Assembly: GCA_963920765.1 (NCBI GenBank)
Contig: OY987244.1
Coordinates: forward strand, 12,030,501-12,094,500
Reading direction: 5' to 3'
Source of the DNA: Ulota crispa
Lineage: Eukaryota; Streptophyta; Bryopsida; Orthotrichales; Orthotrichaceae
DNA length: 64,000 nucleotides
The notes under the pieces are model-generated. The model had not been told where the DNA came from. It saw only the letters and a program-made list of their open reading frames with translations, and did not search any database. Position 1 is the stretch's first letter. Every line of letters starts with the position of its first letter. Below, piece by piece: positions 38,545 to 51,125 of this stretch. Made by a program: the position numbers and the translations under genes.

Positions 38545-39130
38545 GTATAAATATCAACAGTGCTGATGGTACTCATGGAATTGACAGAAATTGATTGGCT
38601 TCCTTGCTGTCCTCCGAACCCTACAAGAGCTGAATCTGATGGTCTGCAGCCCCTGCCACCAAGCACTCTGAAGGGCTCATGGTTACCATGGCATGGCACC
38701 CGTACCAGTACAAGTGGACGCAGGATATTTTGAAACCATAGCTGGGAATATCCCCACATGAATATGGGCATCCTTCAACACCAGCCATAAGTGTCCATTT
38801 CTCTCTGTTTTGTCTTGAATTTGCATGGAAACTGTAGCAACACTACGTACTCCAACAACCCCACCCAAGAGAAAGAGGCAAACATAGATGCTTAGATGCT
38901 TAGATGCTTAGATGATTCGAGAAGAAAAGATTCTTAGCACCATGTGGAGAATATGGCCGTGTATGCCATGAAGGAATGGGAGAGTTGACCACTTTGTTGG
39001 CAATGAGCGGACATGGGTATGTTATGTGGGTCCCCTTAGAGTTAAAGAGCTAAGTCTCCTTCCATCTCCACCACCCAGTTGGTATGACCCAGCCGACCTC
39101 TGGCCCTCCAAGTTGCCTTCACACAACATA
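38545..39130. other. GC-richer island, possible gene remnant
   Basis: About 590 bp of markedly higher GC than its flanks. Two overlapping minus-strand frames (61 and 82 codons), one reading KTERNGHLWLVLKDAHIHVG and the other GGRGCRPSDSALVGFG. No family is recognised and no complete gene can be built. A GATGCTTA unit is repeated three times at about 38888-38912. Confidence 0.25.
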
Positions 39131-39144
39131 AAAATTAAAGAGAA

Positions 39145-39458
39145 AAATTTAAGGATACCCCTGAAGTTTGCGATATTTGTGTAGGTGCCCCTGGTTTTTC
39201 AGAAATTGCACAAATACCTTTGGACCATAATATTTTGGCATTTATTTTGTTGTGAACATCACTTCCTTCTCTCTTTGTGTGCATATTTTTTTTTTCTTGT
39301 TTTGTTGCACTCCTTGCTTCAAAATTGATCATGAAGAAAGTGACTTGCACAATAAAACAAATGCTTAAATTTATGGTCCAAGGATCTTTTTGCAATTCCT
39401 GAAAAATCAAGGGCATTCATACAAACATTGCAAATTTCAGGGGTATCCATAAAATTTT
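39145..39458. mobile_element. 314-bp foldback MITE
   Basis: The left end AAATTTAAGGATACCCCTGA and right end TTTCAGGGGTATCCATAAA are inverted repeats. The inner arms (GTCCAAGG, CTTTGGACC) also pair. Confidence 0.7.
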
Positions 39459-40043
39459 CCCAAAATTAAATGTACCAATAATTACAATCAAGCCTGTACT
39501 CTACAAGACCCTTTGGCCCTATTATTTTTTGGGTTTTTTTTAATGAATAGCTTTGTATTTTGCTATATTTTAATGAACACTCTTGATATTTCAAAATTGT
39601 AGGCATACTATTGTAGGGATTTCTAAGACAAAGAGTGACCAATACTCTTGTTTGTCAGAAAACAACTTGCACACATGCATGCATGGTGCATTTGCAAACA
39701 CTACATGGATTGCACTATTTGTCACATGACAAGCAACACTTAAAACCGCGTGGGCAAAGGCACCTCAATGATTGTACAACAACATGTGACGCCAAATAAA
39801 AATAAATTGACAACATTGCGGATAAGGATTTGTTTGCCAAAACTGTAAGCAAGTTATTCCTTGAGCTCTCCACAACCCCTTTATTCTCAAGGGTATCCTT
39901 AAATTTTTGTAAAATCCAAGGCAATCATCAAAATATTACAAAATTTAGGAGTATTTATCAAACTTCCCATGTTATTATGTATCTTTGAGTTTCTTTTTCA
40001 ATTTGAAAATATGCAAGAAACAAAATCTTCAAATGTTGCATGT
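39459..40043. other. AT-rich spacer
   Basis: No gene is seen. A decayed motif near 39890-39940 recalls the 39145 element end. Confidence 0.35.
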
Positions 40044-41392
40044 TTAATCTCTAAATGCCCAAGGCACCACATTTTGGTGCCAACAATATTTTGAAGTTCA
40101 ATAAACCTAACTAAGCTGCTTTTTTTAGTATTTAGTATTTTAGAATTATACTTTTTGAAGTTTAGTTTTAGCATCAAAACCCCAATTTTGAAAATTATTG
40201 ATTATGAATTTTCTATTCAAGATTTTGTGCAAGGGTGTCCATTGTAATCTTGACTTTTTTTTAGTGTTGAGAGCCCATGAAAATGAGCCTCAAATACACT
40301 AGACCTTGGAGAAAATTTCATACTAGAAATTCATTTAAAAAATTGTAAAAGAGATTTTGAAAAGCCATAAATGGATTGGGGTTATGTATGTTATGCTCTT
40401 TAACCCCTAAACCCCCAAGGGGGTAAGGGCAAAACATACATGCATTATAAAATGATACTTTTGTAACTTTGATGAAGTTTGCTTCAAAAGAAAAACAAGA
40501 ATCATGATGTTTAGTAATTATCTTTATGGAGTCAAACATTCAAACAAGGTTTTGAGTTCTTATTTAATGAATTTAGAAGCATTTACCATTTAAAATTCAT
40601 CAAAATTACATATTTTGTTGGAGAAATTACAAATAGGGGCACTAAAACGTAAAATATTACAAATAGGGGCACAATTTCAAAATAATTACAAATAGCCTGG
40701 GTACAATTTCAACAAAAATTATAATTTTTTGTAATTTTTTTGGTTTGGACATTGGTTGATATAGACACATCACATTAAAAGTTAGCAAATTTCCAAAAAA
40801 CTTAAAAGTCTCTCCAAATCAAGCCTAAATAAAGAAATTTTAGTATAGGACAACCTTTGAAAACTTTAATTTTTTTGGAAGTTAGCTAACATTTAATGTG
40901 ATGTATCTAAATCAACCTAAATCCAAACCAAAAAAAATTACAAAAAATTACAATTTTTTTTGAAATCGTGCCCCTATTTGTAATTATTTTCAAACTGCGC
41001 CCCTATTTATAATATTTTACATTTTTGTGCCCCTATTTGTAATTTCCCCAATTTTATTCATAGAACTCAAAATTTGGTATGATTGGTCAAAAATAGACAT
41101 TGTATTCTAAACTTAAAAATTGCAATCTTTTTGAAAGATAGAATATCATTAGTTTCCCAAAATAGTAAATTTTGTGACACTAGCAAATATCAAGAATGTT
41201 TATCTTTGAAAAATTATCCTTGATGGAGTTTAACTTAAATTGACATGATTCAAATTGGGTTGGAAAGTAGACTTGCTTTCTTGTATGAGATTATTTTTTA
41301 AATCTTTTCAAAAAATGTTCTTTTTAGATTTTGGGCAGCCCATAAAAAAGGGCAACGACTAGAATATGGTCGATTGGGCATTTAGGGGTTGA
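40044..41392. mobile_element. TTAA-type element of about 1.35 kb with nested repeats
   Basis: The left end TTAA-TCTCTAAATGCCCAAGG and right end GATTGGGCATTTAGGGG-TTGA form imperfect inverted repeats. A further TTAACCCCTAAACCCCC motif (40400) and the complete foldback 40619-41051 lie inside. Confidence 0.55.
40619..41051. mobile_element. foldback element (AAATAGGGGCAC family), long copy
   Basis: ATTACAAATAGGGGCAC occurs twice at the left end, and GTGCCCCTATTTGTAAT-like motifs three times at the right, in inverted orientation. The arms of about 210 bp also pair through the interior (TGTGATGTATCTAAATCAACC). The shorter copy is at 9587-9840. Confidence 0.8.
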
Positions 41393-41762
41393 CCTTGTAT
41401 TTTTTTATTGACCAACATTTTAGATCTGACATGTGAAAAGAGGTCTGAAACACCTGAAGTCACTTTTTGCAATTTTAACACTTTCTTGATCAAAAATTAT
41501 AATCTTTCAATCTATAAGTGATATTGTTGTGTTTTCTTTTCCTATGTGATGTCTAACCTATCTAATTTGAATTTATATAGTTACAATTTAAAAAAAAAGT
41601 GATATAACTTATCAAAATGTTGGCTTTTGCAAATTCCTAAACGCTCAAAAAAGGTCTTGGACATTTAAGGTTTAAGCCTTCTTTTCAATAGAATCTTTAT
41701 TCTTTCAGGTATTATACATCTTAGAATGCCTTTTCTATCCTCAACATAATGAAACATGTTTT
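41393..41762. other. AT-rich spacer
   Basis: Nothing recognisable. Confidence 0.4.
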
Positions 41763-42004
41763 CACTACTAGAAAATTTAGCACAAAATCAACAGAATTTC
41801 AAATAGAGATTGTTGATTTTTTGTGTGACTTTGGATGTGTTAGTTTGGATACTTTTGAACAAGGGTTTGTTGTTTTTTTGTTGATTCTTTAACGTTTTTT
41901 TGTTAATTTTTACTTATTTAATGTTGATCAATTACTGTTTTTGTATAATTTATATGAATTTTTTTAATAGATTTTTGGTTATTAATTTCAATTTCTAAAA
42001 AGGC

Positions 42005-42150
42005 TCATTAGGGGAGTGCACACAATCGCGCAACCACAGCCAAAGTAGCGACCCAGGGCCTGCTGGCAAAGGGTTCAAACCCCCACCTCTCGGTTGGGAG
42101 CTCAACAACCCAACCACATATGTTAGACCACTAGCACACATGCACTTGCA
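42005..42150 (-). repeat. tRNA-like SINE segment inside CACTA copy A
   Basis: The minus strand carries GGGGGTTTGAACCC, whose complement GGGTTCAAACCCCC fits a B box, in a GC-rich context unlike the rest of the element. It occupies the same relative position as 50985-51125 in copy B. Confidence 0.45.
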
Positions 42151-43734
42151 CATGTGCACATAGAAATCAAAGTTATATTTATACATTACAAGTGCATGTT
42201 CTCATTAATTTACAAAACCAACAGACTTTGGAGGTTATTTTGGCCTATTAAAAGACTTTTATTCAAAAAACTTAGAACTAAAAAAAGTTGGTTAATAAAG
42301 TTTACTTTCACCTCCAACAACTTTTATTGGATTTCAACTTTTTAATCAAAATTTATAAGCAAAAGTCAGAGAAGGTGTTAAGAAATTTTAAAAAATATGT
42401 GTATTTCCACCCTTTTGATTTTGTTTATAACTTTTAATTGGAATTCAAAAATCTCATAAAATTTGTTGCACGCAAAGGTTGGCTTCCTTTTTATATGTTT
42501 TTTTGTGCTCATATTTTTGAAAAAAAAAAAGCTTATTATGTTAAAATAGCATCCATAGTTTGCTAGCTTTAAAAAATATGAAATTGGGAAAAGGCATAGA
42601 AATAAAACCTTGCAATTATAAAATCAAAATTCTATAAAATTTTGAATACTTTTGAATATTTTTTAAAGGTTCTAAAAATATTTCATAAGATTTTATTTAT
42701 TTTGTTTGATTGGGTCAATAAGAGAAGGATAAATAGTAGAAATGCCCTTCAATTCTTTCAAAGTATCAAATTTACGCCTCAAATATTTAAAACATAAAAA
42801 GTACTTCTTACTTTTTGTAGGAGTATTAGCTACTATACTCCTAGTATTTTGGAAAAATATTAAAAATACTCTTCTATTTTGAAATGTTAAATATACCCTT
42901 GTGTTATTTGAAATGTAAAAATCATCTTTGGTTTTTTTGTAAGAATGTCAATTTAAGTATACCCTTGGTTATCATATAACACAAAGATATTTGATAATTT
43001 AAATTAGTTGAGGAGCAATTTTATTATTTTCCCAATATATTAGAGGCACTGTTGATATTTTTGCAAAAAGCCAAGGGTATTTTTGATACTTTTAATCTTT
43101 GAGGGACATATATGATTTTTTGAAAGATTTGAGGGGTATCTTTTCTATTTTCTCATAAAGAAATATTGGTATTTAAAACAACACATTTAGTATTTTTTAT
43201 ATAAAATTATGTTTAATTAATGAAGTTGTGTCCAAAAGTGTTCAGATCAACAGAAAATTGTTGATTTTTGTTGATTTGTTGTGTCCAAAAGTGTCCAAAT
43301 CAATAGAAAATTGTTGATTTTCTGTAATTTTGTTGTGTCCAGAAGTGTCCAAAAGTGTCTAGATCAATAGAAACTGTTGATTTTCTATTTTTTTAGTCAT
43401 GTTTTTAATAGACTTTGAAGGTTACTAATGTTAAATCAAACCAAATTGTAAAAAATAAAGAAAAAAGCCACATTCAAAATTCTAAAAGATTCCAATTCTC
43501 AAAAACTCCTTTTACCTTTTAAAACTTCAAAACAATTTTAGGTAGTCCAACTAGATTCTACAAAGATTTCAAAAACAACCCAAACTATTCTAATAGTTTT
43601 TTATGAGAAAATATTTTAAAATATTTTAATGATTTCAAAAGACTTTAAAACAACTCTAATTGAATCTAAGAGATTCTATTTCCATAAAGATTTTGAAGTA
43701 TTTTAATAAATTTCATAATTGAAGATTTCAAAAA

Positions 43735-44125
43735 GATTCTCAAAGATTCCAAAAAGATTCTAAAAGGTTCCAAAAAAGATTCTCAAAGATTCCAAAATGA
43801 TTCTCTAAGAATCTTTAAAATCTTGAAAAAGATCCTCAAAGATTCTTTAAATTCTCAAAGATTCTCAAAGATTCTCAAAATACTTGAAAAGATTCTCAAG
43901 GATTCCCAAATTTTTCTCAAAGATTCTCAAAGATTTTCAAAGATTTTCAAAGATTTTCAAAGATTCTCAAAGATTCTTTGGGATTCCCAAAAGATTCTCA
44001 ATGATTCTTAAACTTTTGAAAAGATTCTTAAATATTCTTGAAGATTCTCTAAGATTTCCAAAAGATTCTCTAAGATTCTCAAAAGATTCTCATAGATTCT
44101 TAATTTTTTGAAAAGATTCTTAGAC
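43735..44125 (+). repeat. tandem array of AAAGATTCTC (10 bp), copy A
   Basis: About 40 degenerate units of a 10-bp motif close to AAAGATTCTC, with some AAAGATTTTC and AAAGATTCCA variants. The array resumes after the nested element (44926-45000). Confidence 0.9.
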
Positions 44126-44130
44126 ATTCT

Positions 44131-44925
44131 TTAACCCCTAAATCCTTGAGTGTCCCCGCAGGGAACAAATGGGATTTCGGGTAAGTACCTACAGCCTCAT
44201 TTTTTGTCTTGATTTTTTGAAACTTTTTTGGAAGATAGGAAAACACATTAGCTTTTGGGGAATATAATTTTTATTCCAATCAATGCCCAAAAGCAAAAGT
44301 TATGCTTAGATAAGCAAAAATTTATGCAAATTGGGTAGCAAAATAAATTTACAAAAACTGGAATTTTTTTAATTTTTGTTTTTTTTGTCATAGGTTATAG
44401 TTTTGTCTACATCTGAAGCTTTGATTCATTCCATTTGGACTAGTTATGAGAAAGTTATGGACAATCTTGTTTTTTGGGCACCTCAAGCATCTTCTTGAAA
44501 AAATAACTTATAAACTTCATTTTTGAATGCAAGTTTAATGTTTTTTCAAAAGAAATTGTTGAAGAGGGTGAAGTTTGCTTGCTAGAACAATCTCACCACC
44601 AGGATTATTGAGTTTCAATTCCATTGCAAGGTTATTAACAATTTAAGTTTTTGTTCAATCTTATACCTTCTTCTACCTAATTTTTTTTTTAAGAATGAAA
44701 AGTAAGTATTTTTTGTTTTGATTTTTTTCCAAAGATTCTCAACTCAATTTCCCATTATACAAAAATAAACCTCAAAACTATGTGGTGCAAAAAGTTTAAG
44801 TTAAAAAAGTTCAAAGTCAAATAGTCTAGTCATGCAATTTTCAAAAAAAATGACTCTTTGCAATAGTAATGGCAGTTTTGAGTGTCTTTTGACAAAATGA
44901 AGGCCGTAGGGATTTAGGGGTTTAA
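44131..44925. mobile_element. TTAA-bounded element nested in CACTA copy A, 795 bp
   Basis: It starts TTAA-CCCCTAAATCCTTGAG and ends GTAGGGATTTAGGGGT-TTAA. It splits the 10-bp array, and the array continues on the other side. The equivalent position in CACTA copy B has no such insertion. Confidence 0.8.
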
Positions 44926-45160
44926 ATTCTCAAAGATTCCAAAATGTTCTTTAAGATTCTAAAAAGATTCTTAAAGATTCCAAAATAGTCTTTGAAAAAT
45001 CCTAAATTTTTTGTTGATTTAAACAATGGTATTCAAATTAACAGAACGTAAGTAGTTTTTTACAGAATTTTGTTAAATTAATCAATTTACATGTGTAAGT
45101 GTTCAAAGCAACAAGAAATTATTGATTTTCTGTTGCTTTGAACGCAGTTTTCTGCTTTAA

Positions 45161-48100
45161 ATTTAAAGCACATTCCACAAGATATGCAACATTTGATGTA
45201 CGTTGCTGCGTAGTAAATTAAGTTACAAAAATTGAATATGTAAAATATAGTGATGCATATATCCGATCTTTGTATTAAAAAAAGGTAGGAGTTTGAATGA
45301 AGTTTAATTGCAGAAGATCCTCTCAAAAAATAACAATGCCATAATTTGATTTGTGGTACTTTAAACCCAAACCAGAGTTCCTATAATGCTTCTACTTGAA
45401 GGGGAGGGAGCTGATTAAATATTCCTCCCTTGGCACTTTCAGCCCACCCGTAGGGAATGTAATTTGTTTTTGCTTACTAAAGTAGCATGTTTGGCAATTT
45501 TATTCATCATCAGAACTCCTCTCTATGTAATTTTATGCATGTTCGACTACTAAAGAATTGTGATTTATTTTGATAACAAATAATGATCATAAATTTGGTT
45601 TTGTTTGGAGAAACGTGACAGTTTCATAATCTAATGACAGAAATAATCTCCTCACATCAATGAATGTCAAAATTTTCTTGGCAAAGAGTGGTTATAAATA
45701 AGGGAAATTTTGTAAAACATCCCAACACTATTCTAAAAAAATTCCTATAGTTTTCAAATTTGCAAAAAAAACCCTAGTAAGGTTCTATAAAGCACCTACA
45801 TTGCAATGATACATTGAGCCGCATGCATGTTCAAGGTAATGTTTCCATGCCTAATTCCATGAACACTTTTTTCATCAAAAGCAAGTCTTTCAATTATGAA
45901 AAATGAGTATGCATGTATGCAAGAGTACAAAAACACATAAATTAATAAAAAATGAGAAAATGATTTAATGTGAAATACAAAAATAGAAGGAGATACAAAT
46001 TCAAATCAAGTTGGGGTGGTCCTAAGGGGGTTTATAGTTTTGCTAGCTTTAACCCCTAAAATACCAAGGCCATTTTTTTTGCCAAAAACAACTCAAAACC
46101 GCCCCTACTTCTGCGTTCATCAAAGATTTCAACAAAATGCATTTCTTGGAAATCTAACCATAAAATCTTGTAATGCACTTGTAGAAGAAGAAGAAGTGGT
46201 AAATTTTTTGTGACATTTGGCCGTACAGATTGAAAATTGTGAGCATTTGAAGAGATAAGTTTTTTTTTTTTTTTTTCCATTGTGCCCAAAAAGTTTAGAT
46301 GGCTTTGACTGACATTTGCTGATTTTTTTTGTACTACAGACCTTGAAGATGTAATTTTATCTTATAGGTTATCAAGTTAGACCTTGTACACTAATTTTCA
46401 AGGCAATTAAAGACATGTAACACATCTTAACAAATATTGCAATGCCACTATATGACAAGTTTTGCCAATACACTAGGACATTTTTTATTGAAGTTTCTTA
46501 TCATGTGTTTTTAGATATGAAAAACACAGACGGTGTGTTTGAAGATAAACATGTATTTCTAGTGTCAAAAAAATTAAAAGTTGAAAAACTCAATATCTCT
46601 AAATTTAAAAGCTCCTAAAGCCTAATATGACCTCCTAATTGGAAACAAAAGGGGGCAATTACAAAATAATGGGGACAACCAAAGCAACATTTGATAATCC
46701 CTTCCTTGCCCCCCCTCCAAACTCCATATCTTTTCCCATGCCCAAGCTGCCCCTCAAATTGCTTTTGGCCAAAAAGAGCCCGTAACTTTTGAACCGTGTG
46801 ACATAATCACATGATTTTTTGCATCCCACAAACCTTATACATTCCTACTAGGACATTTTTTCTGATGACACCAACTTTTGTAGTCCAATTAGGTTTGTCA
46901 AAATTTGGAGGGACAAGCTCTGACTAGGCTACAAAAGTCGGTGTCACCAAAAAAAAAGTCTTGATTCATACACATCCATAATCTTTTTCAAAAAACTATG
47001 TAAAAAATTGAGGTCCCATGAGCCTACCCAAAATCTCAAAGTCCCAGTAGTGAAGGATTTTACCTAGGTTAAAAACCCAGGGAATCCCTTAGTGGAGGTT
47101 TTTTAGTGGGGAAGGTCAAATAGCCTATTGTATTGCATCTAAGGTCACTTTATTTGTAGAAAAGAGTTTAACTTTGACATTTTTAGGTAATAAAGGTAAC
47201 TTTAATTGGATGAATGGAAAAGGTGGAGTCAAACTTAGCTTAACCTAGTAGTCCGTCCAATCCCATGGATGCATATGATTATGAGTGCCGTCCCAGTCTT
47301 AAACTAGTGTCTAGGAGGCCTAACGTCAAATTGTCATTGGTTGTGTCAAATTGTCAAATGTAGGCTTTGTGGAAATGTAATGAATGCAAAGCAAAATTTA
47401 CTAACAACCATAGACAAGTTTCATTTTAACTTATCCTTTAATTATAGTCCCTTGCTCAGTTGGCAGAATTTATCCTAATAAAGGAAAAACAACTAGTTAA
47501 CATATGTCGACTAATGTCAATTAGGCTGCTTCAGTAGAGAGGGTTAAGTTGTCAAATTTTCCTTTCGTGGGCAACCGCTCCAAAGATACATTTGTCTTTC
47601 TTTCTCCCACTCTCATGGATGAGTCCACTAGTCAATTTGGCCAAACCACATGGTCAAGATAAATCTCTATCTCTTTGTCATCAATAGTTGAATTGTCATA
47701 TTAAAGTATCCATCAATTGGCTATCACTAATTTCTACTTCCTTCTTTCAATTTGTCTAGTAGCCTATATTAACATCAGTATAACAATTAGTCAATATTAG
47801 GTAGTGGATATTTTCTCTATCAATTTAGACACTTGTTGTCAAATAGAAACAAGCCCAGAGGATATACTCAAGCTTAAGCCCTATCAATTTGTCTTATGCT
47901 AATTCTTCTTAATGTATTATTCTGTTCACTCTCAAGATCCTTCAAAGTCAATTTCTGACTACTAGATGTACTTGAGATTCTCAGAATTTGGTAAGTACAA
48001 TTTATCTCTTATTCTCCTCAACTGGTCCTTCTCAAAGTTATCTCCATTGTATCAACTTGTCTTTGAGCAAAACAAACTAGAGAAATAATCTCACAATTAA

Positions 48101-48329
48101 TCCTTATGACAGCTCTTCTTAATTTAGCAATTTGTCACACAATTAAATCCTTCATTCTTCACAATCAACCCTCCTCAGACTTATTTTAAATAGATTAATT
48201 AGTTTAACAAAACAACTAGACATGGAATGATCTATTTATCACTCACTAATTTCTTTCATTAGTTCAATTTGTCATTTGACATATTCTCTTTGTATTATAT
48301 CTTCTCAACTGAATATAAATTTTAACCTT
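45161..48329. other. AT-rich, repeat-like region without recognisable gene
   Basis: Contains a lone TTAACCCCTAAAATACC end (46049), a poly-T run (46260-46276) and a stretch rich in TTTGTCAA and CAATTTGTC motifs from about 47300 that resumes after CACTA copy B. No transposase, reverse transcriptase or host domain could be read. Confidence 0.4.
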
Positions 48330-48484
48330 CACTAGTAGAAAACTCCGTCCAAAATAATAGAAAACCAACAGTTTCTTGTTGTCTTGGGCACTTGCCCGCA
48401 CTGATTGACTAATTTAACAGAATTCTGTAAAAAACTAAATACGTTCTGTTGATTTGGACACCACTATCTAAATCAACAAAAAAA

Positions 48485-49230
48485 TTGGAATCTTTGAGAA
48501 TCTTTTGAGAATCTTTTGGGAATTTTTGAGAATTTTTAAAAATCTCTAAGAATTTTTAAGAATCTTTTGAAAATCATTGAGAATCTTTTCAAGATTTTTA
48601 AGAATATTTAAGGATCTTTTCAAGATTTTAGAATCTTTGATAATCTTCTTGAAATCTTTGAGAATCTTCTTGGAATCTTTGAGAATCTTCTTAGAATCTT
48701 TGAGAATTTTTTAGGAATCTTTGAGAATCTTTGAAAATCTTTGGGAATCTTTTCAAGTTTTTTGGAATCTTTGAGAATGTTTGAGGACAATTGAGAATCT
48801 TTGAGAATCTTTGAGAATCTTTGAGAATCTTGTAGGAATGTTTGGAAATATTTGGAAATCTTTTCAAGTTTTTCATAAGTGTTTGAGAATGTTTGAGAAT
48901 GTTTGGAAATCTTTGAGAATCTTTTAGGAATATTTGAGAATCCTTGAAAAATCTTTTAGGAATATTTGAGAATTCTTGAGAATCTTTGAGAATAGTTTGG
49001 AATTCTTGAGAATCTTTGGAAATGTTCTAGGAAATTTTGAAAATCTTTAAGAATCTTCTTGGAATCTTCTCGGAAGCTTTGAGAAGCTTTGAAAATCTTT
49101 AAGAATCTTTAGGAATCTTTTGAAAATCTTTTTGGGAATTCAAAAAATCTTTGAGAATCTTTGAGAATTTTCAAGAACCTTTTTGGAATCTTTGAGAATC
49201 TTTTTAAAATCTTTATGAGATTTGTTAAAG
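48485..49230 (-). repeat. tandem array of GAATCTTTGA (10 bp), copy B
   Basis: About 70 degenerate units of GAATCTTTGA, the reverse complement phase of the AAAGATTCTC array in copy A. It is longer than in copy A. Confidence 0.9.
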
Positions 49231-50079
49231 TATTTCAAACTATTTATAGAAATAGAATCTCTTAGACTGAGTTAGAGTCTTTTAGGAATCTTTTTGTAAT
49301 TCATCAAAATACTTTAAAATATTTTTAATAAAAAAACTATCACAATAGTTTAGGTTTGTTTCTAAAATCTTTCTAAAATCTTTTTGGACCTCATTAAAAT
49401 TTTTTGAAGTTTTAAAAAATAAAAGGAGTTTTCAAAAAAAAAAAGAATCTTTTAGAAGTTTGAGTGTACATTGACTTGTCTTATTTTCTTTACTTTTTAC
49501 AATTTGGTTAGATTTAAAATTAGCAGCCTTTAAAGTCAAGTAAAAACATGACCATAATAATAAAAAAATCAATAGTTTTCTGTTGATCTGGACACTTTTG
49601 GACACAACTTCACTAATTCAACAAAATTTTATATAAAAAGTACAACATTTTGTTGTTTTAAATACCAAAATTTCTTTACAAACAAATATAAAAGATGCTT
49701 CTCAATTCTTTGAAGAAATCATAAATGTCCCTTAAGGATTAAAAGTACCAAAAATATCTTTGTGTTACATGATAACCAAGTGTATAGTTTAATGCAAATT
49801 CTTACAAGAAACCAAAGGTGATTTTTACATTTCAAATAACACAAGGATATATTTAACATTTCAAAACAGAAGAGTTATTTTATTAATTTTCCAAAATAAT
49901 AGGAGTATAATTGATATTCCTACAAAATAAGGAATATTTTTTATGTTTCACATATTTTCGGCGTAAACTTGATATTTTGAAAGACTTAAAGGGTATTTTT
50001 AGTAATTTTCCTTCTATTACTAACCAAATGAATGAATAAAAAACAATCTTATAAAATATTTTTATAAGCTTTAAAAGAT

Positions 50080-50492
50080 GGGAATTGATATGTGTACCAC
50101 ATCCTTCCAATTACTATACCACACCACAAGGTGAATTTTAGATTTCTACCATCAAAAAGCTGAATTTGAAAATTTTGAATTGAGATTTGGACTTAGAGAC
50201 CATGGTATTGTCTAAAACCATAAAAAAATTGCAGTTCAACAACATCCAATGAAAAAGTTTAGTTAGGGAGAAAATTATTAATTTTATTTTTGTTTGTAAA
50301 AAAAGATAAGCTTTTTCATTGGGTGTTGTTGAATTACAACCTTTTTTATGGTCCTAGACAATATCATGGTCTCTAAGTCCAAATTTGAATTCAAAATTCT
50401 CAAACTCAAGTTTTTGATGGTAAAAATCTAAAATTTACCCCGGGGGTGTGGTATAGTAGTTCAAAGGGTGTGGTTCACATATTAATGCCCTT
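50080..50492. mobile_element. foldback MITE nested in CACTA copy B
   Basis: The left end GGGAATTGATATGTGTACCA and right end CACATATTAATGCCCTT are inverted. The interior matches 31465-31862 (GAGACCATGGTATTGTCTA and its inverse). It is absent from the matching site in CACTA copy A. Confidence 0.8.
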
Positions 50493-50984
50493 AAAAAATA
50501 TCCAAAACTATTCAAAAGTCTATAGAATTTTGATTTTATAATTGCAAGGTTTTAATTCCGTAACTTTTCACAATTTCATGTTATTTAAAGCTATCAAACT
50601 ATGGAGGTTATTTTAACAAAATAAGGTATTTTTTACAAAAAAAACTAGCACTAAATAATAATTCTTAATGAATCCAACCTTTGCCTACAGCAATCTTTAT
50701 GAGATTTGTGAATTCCAAAAAGAATTTATGAACAAAACCAAAAGGATGGAAATAAACAATTTATTTAAAATTTCTAAACACCTTCTCTGATTTTAGCTCA
50801 TAACTTTTGATAAAATGATTGAAATCCAAAAAAATTGTTGAAGGTGAAAGTAAAATATATTTACTAACTTTTCTTAGTTCTAGGTTTTTTGAAAAAAGTC
50901 CTTTAATGGGCGGAAATAGCCTCCAAAGTCTACTGGATTACTAAAAACATGAACATTTAATGTACAAATAGAATCAAGATACCA

Positions 50985-51125
50985 ATGTGCACATGCGTGA
51001 GTGCATGTGTGTTAGTGGTTGTAAATGATGTGGTAGTCTTGTGGCTTGCAAACCCAGTGGTGGGGGGTTCAAACCCCATTGTCGGCAGCCCTGCTCGACG
51101 TTGGGGTAGCTGCCCAACTTCTAAA
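50985..51125 (+). repeat. tRNA-like SINE segment inside CACTA copy B
   Basis: GTGGTAGTCTTGTGGC resembles an A box and GGGGTTCAAACCCC fits a B box about 45 bp later, in a GC-rich context. The same segment sits at the equivalent position of copy A (42005-42150). Confidence 0.5.

Larger units (their letters stand above)
41763..45160 (+). mobile_element. non-autonomous CACTA (CMC/EnSpm) element, copy A
   Basis: It begins with the CACTA signature CACTACTAGAAAATTTAGC. The body is homologous, in reverse order, to 48330-51381. The far end (GCAGTTTTCTGCTTTAA, near 45160) is a decayed form of the terminal repeat, so no clean 3-bp target duplication is seen. It carries a tRNA-like segment, an array of a 10-bp repeat, and a nested 795-bp TTAA element. 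Without the nested element it is about 2.6 kb. No transposase frame. Confidence 0.8.

Noticed and set aside
43823-44111. Repetitive KILKDSQRFSKI-type frames as a repeat protein
   Set aside because: They are translations of the 10-bp AAAGATTCTC array and differ by frame; no start, splice or conserved context.
45161-48329. LTR element internal region
   Set aside because: No paired terminal repeats, primer-binding site or polymerase-like frame was seen, so no such element is called.
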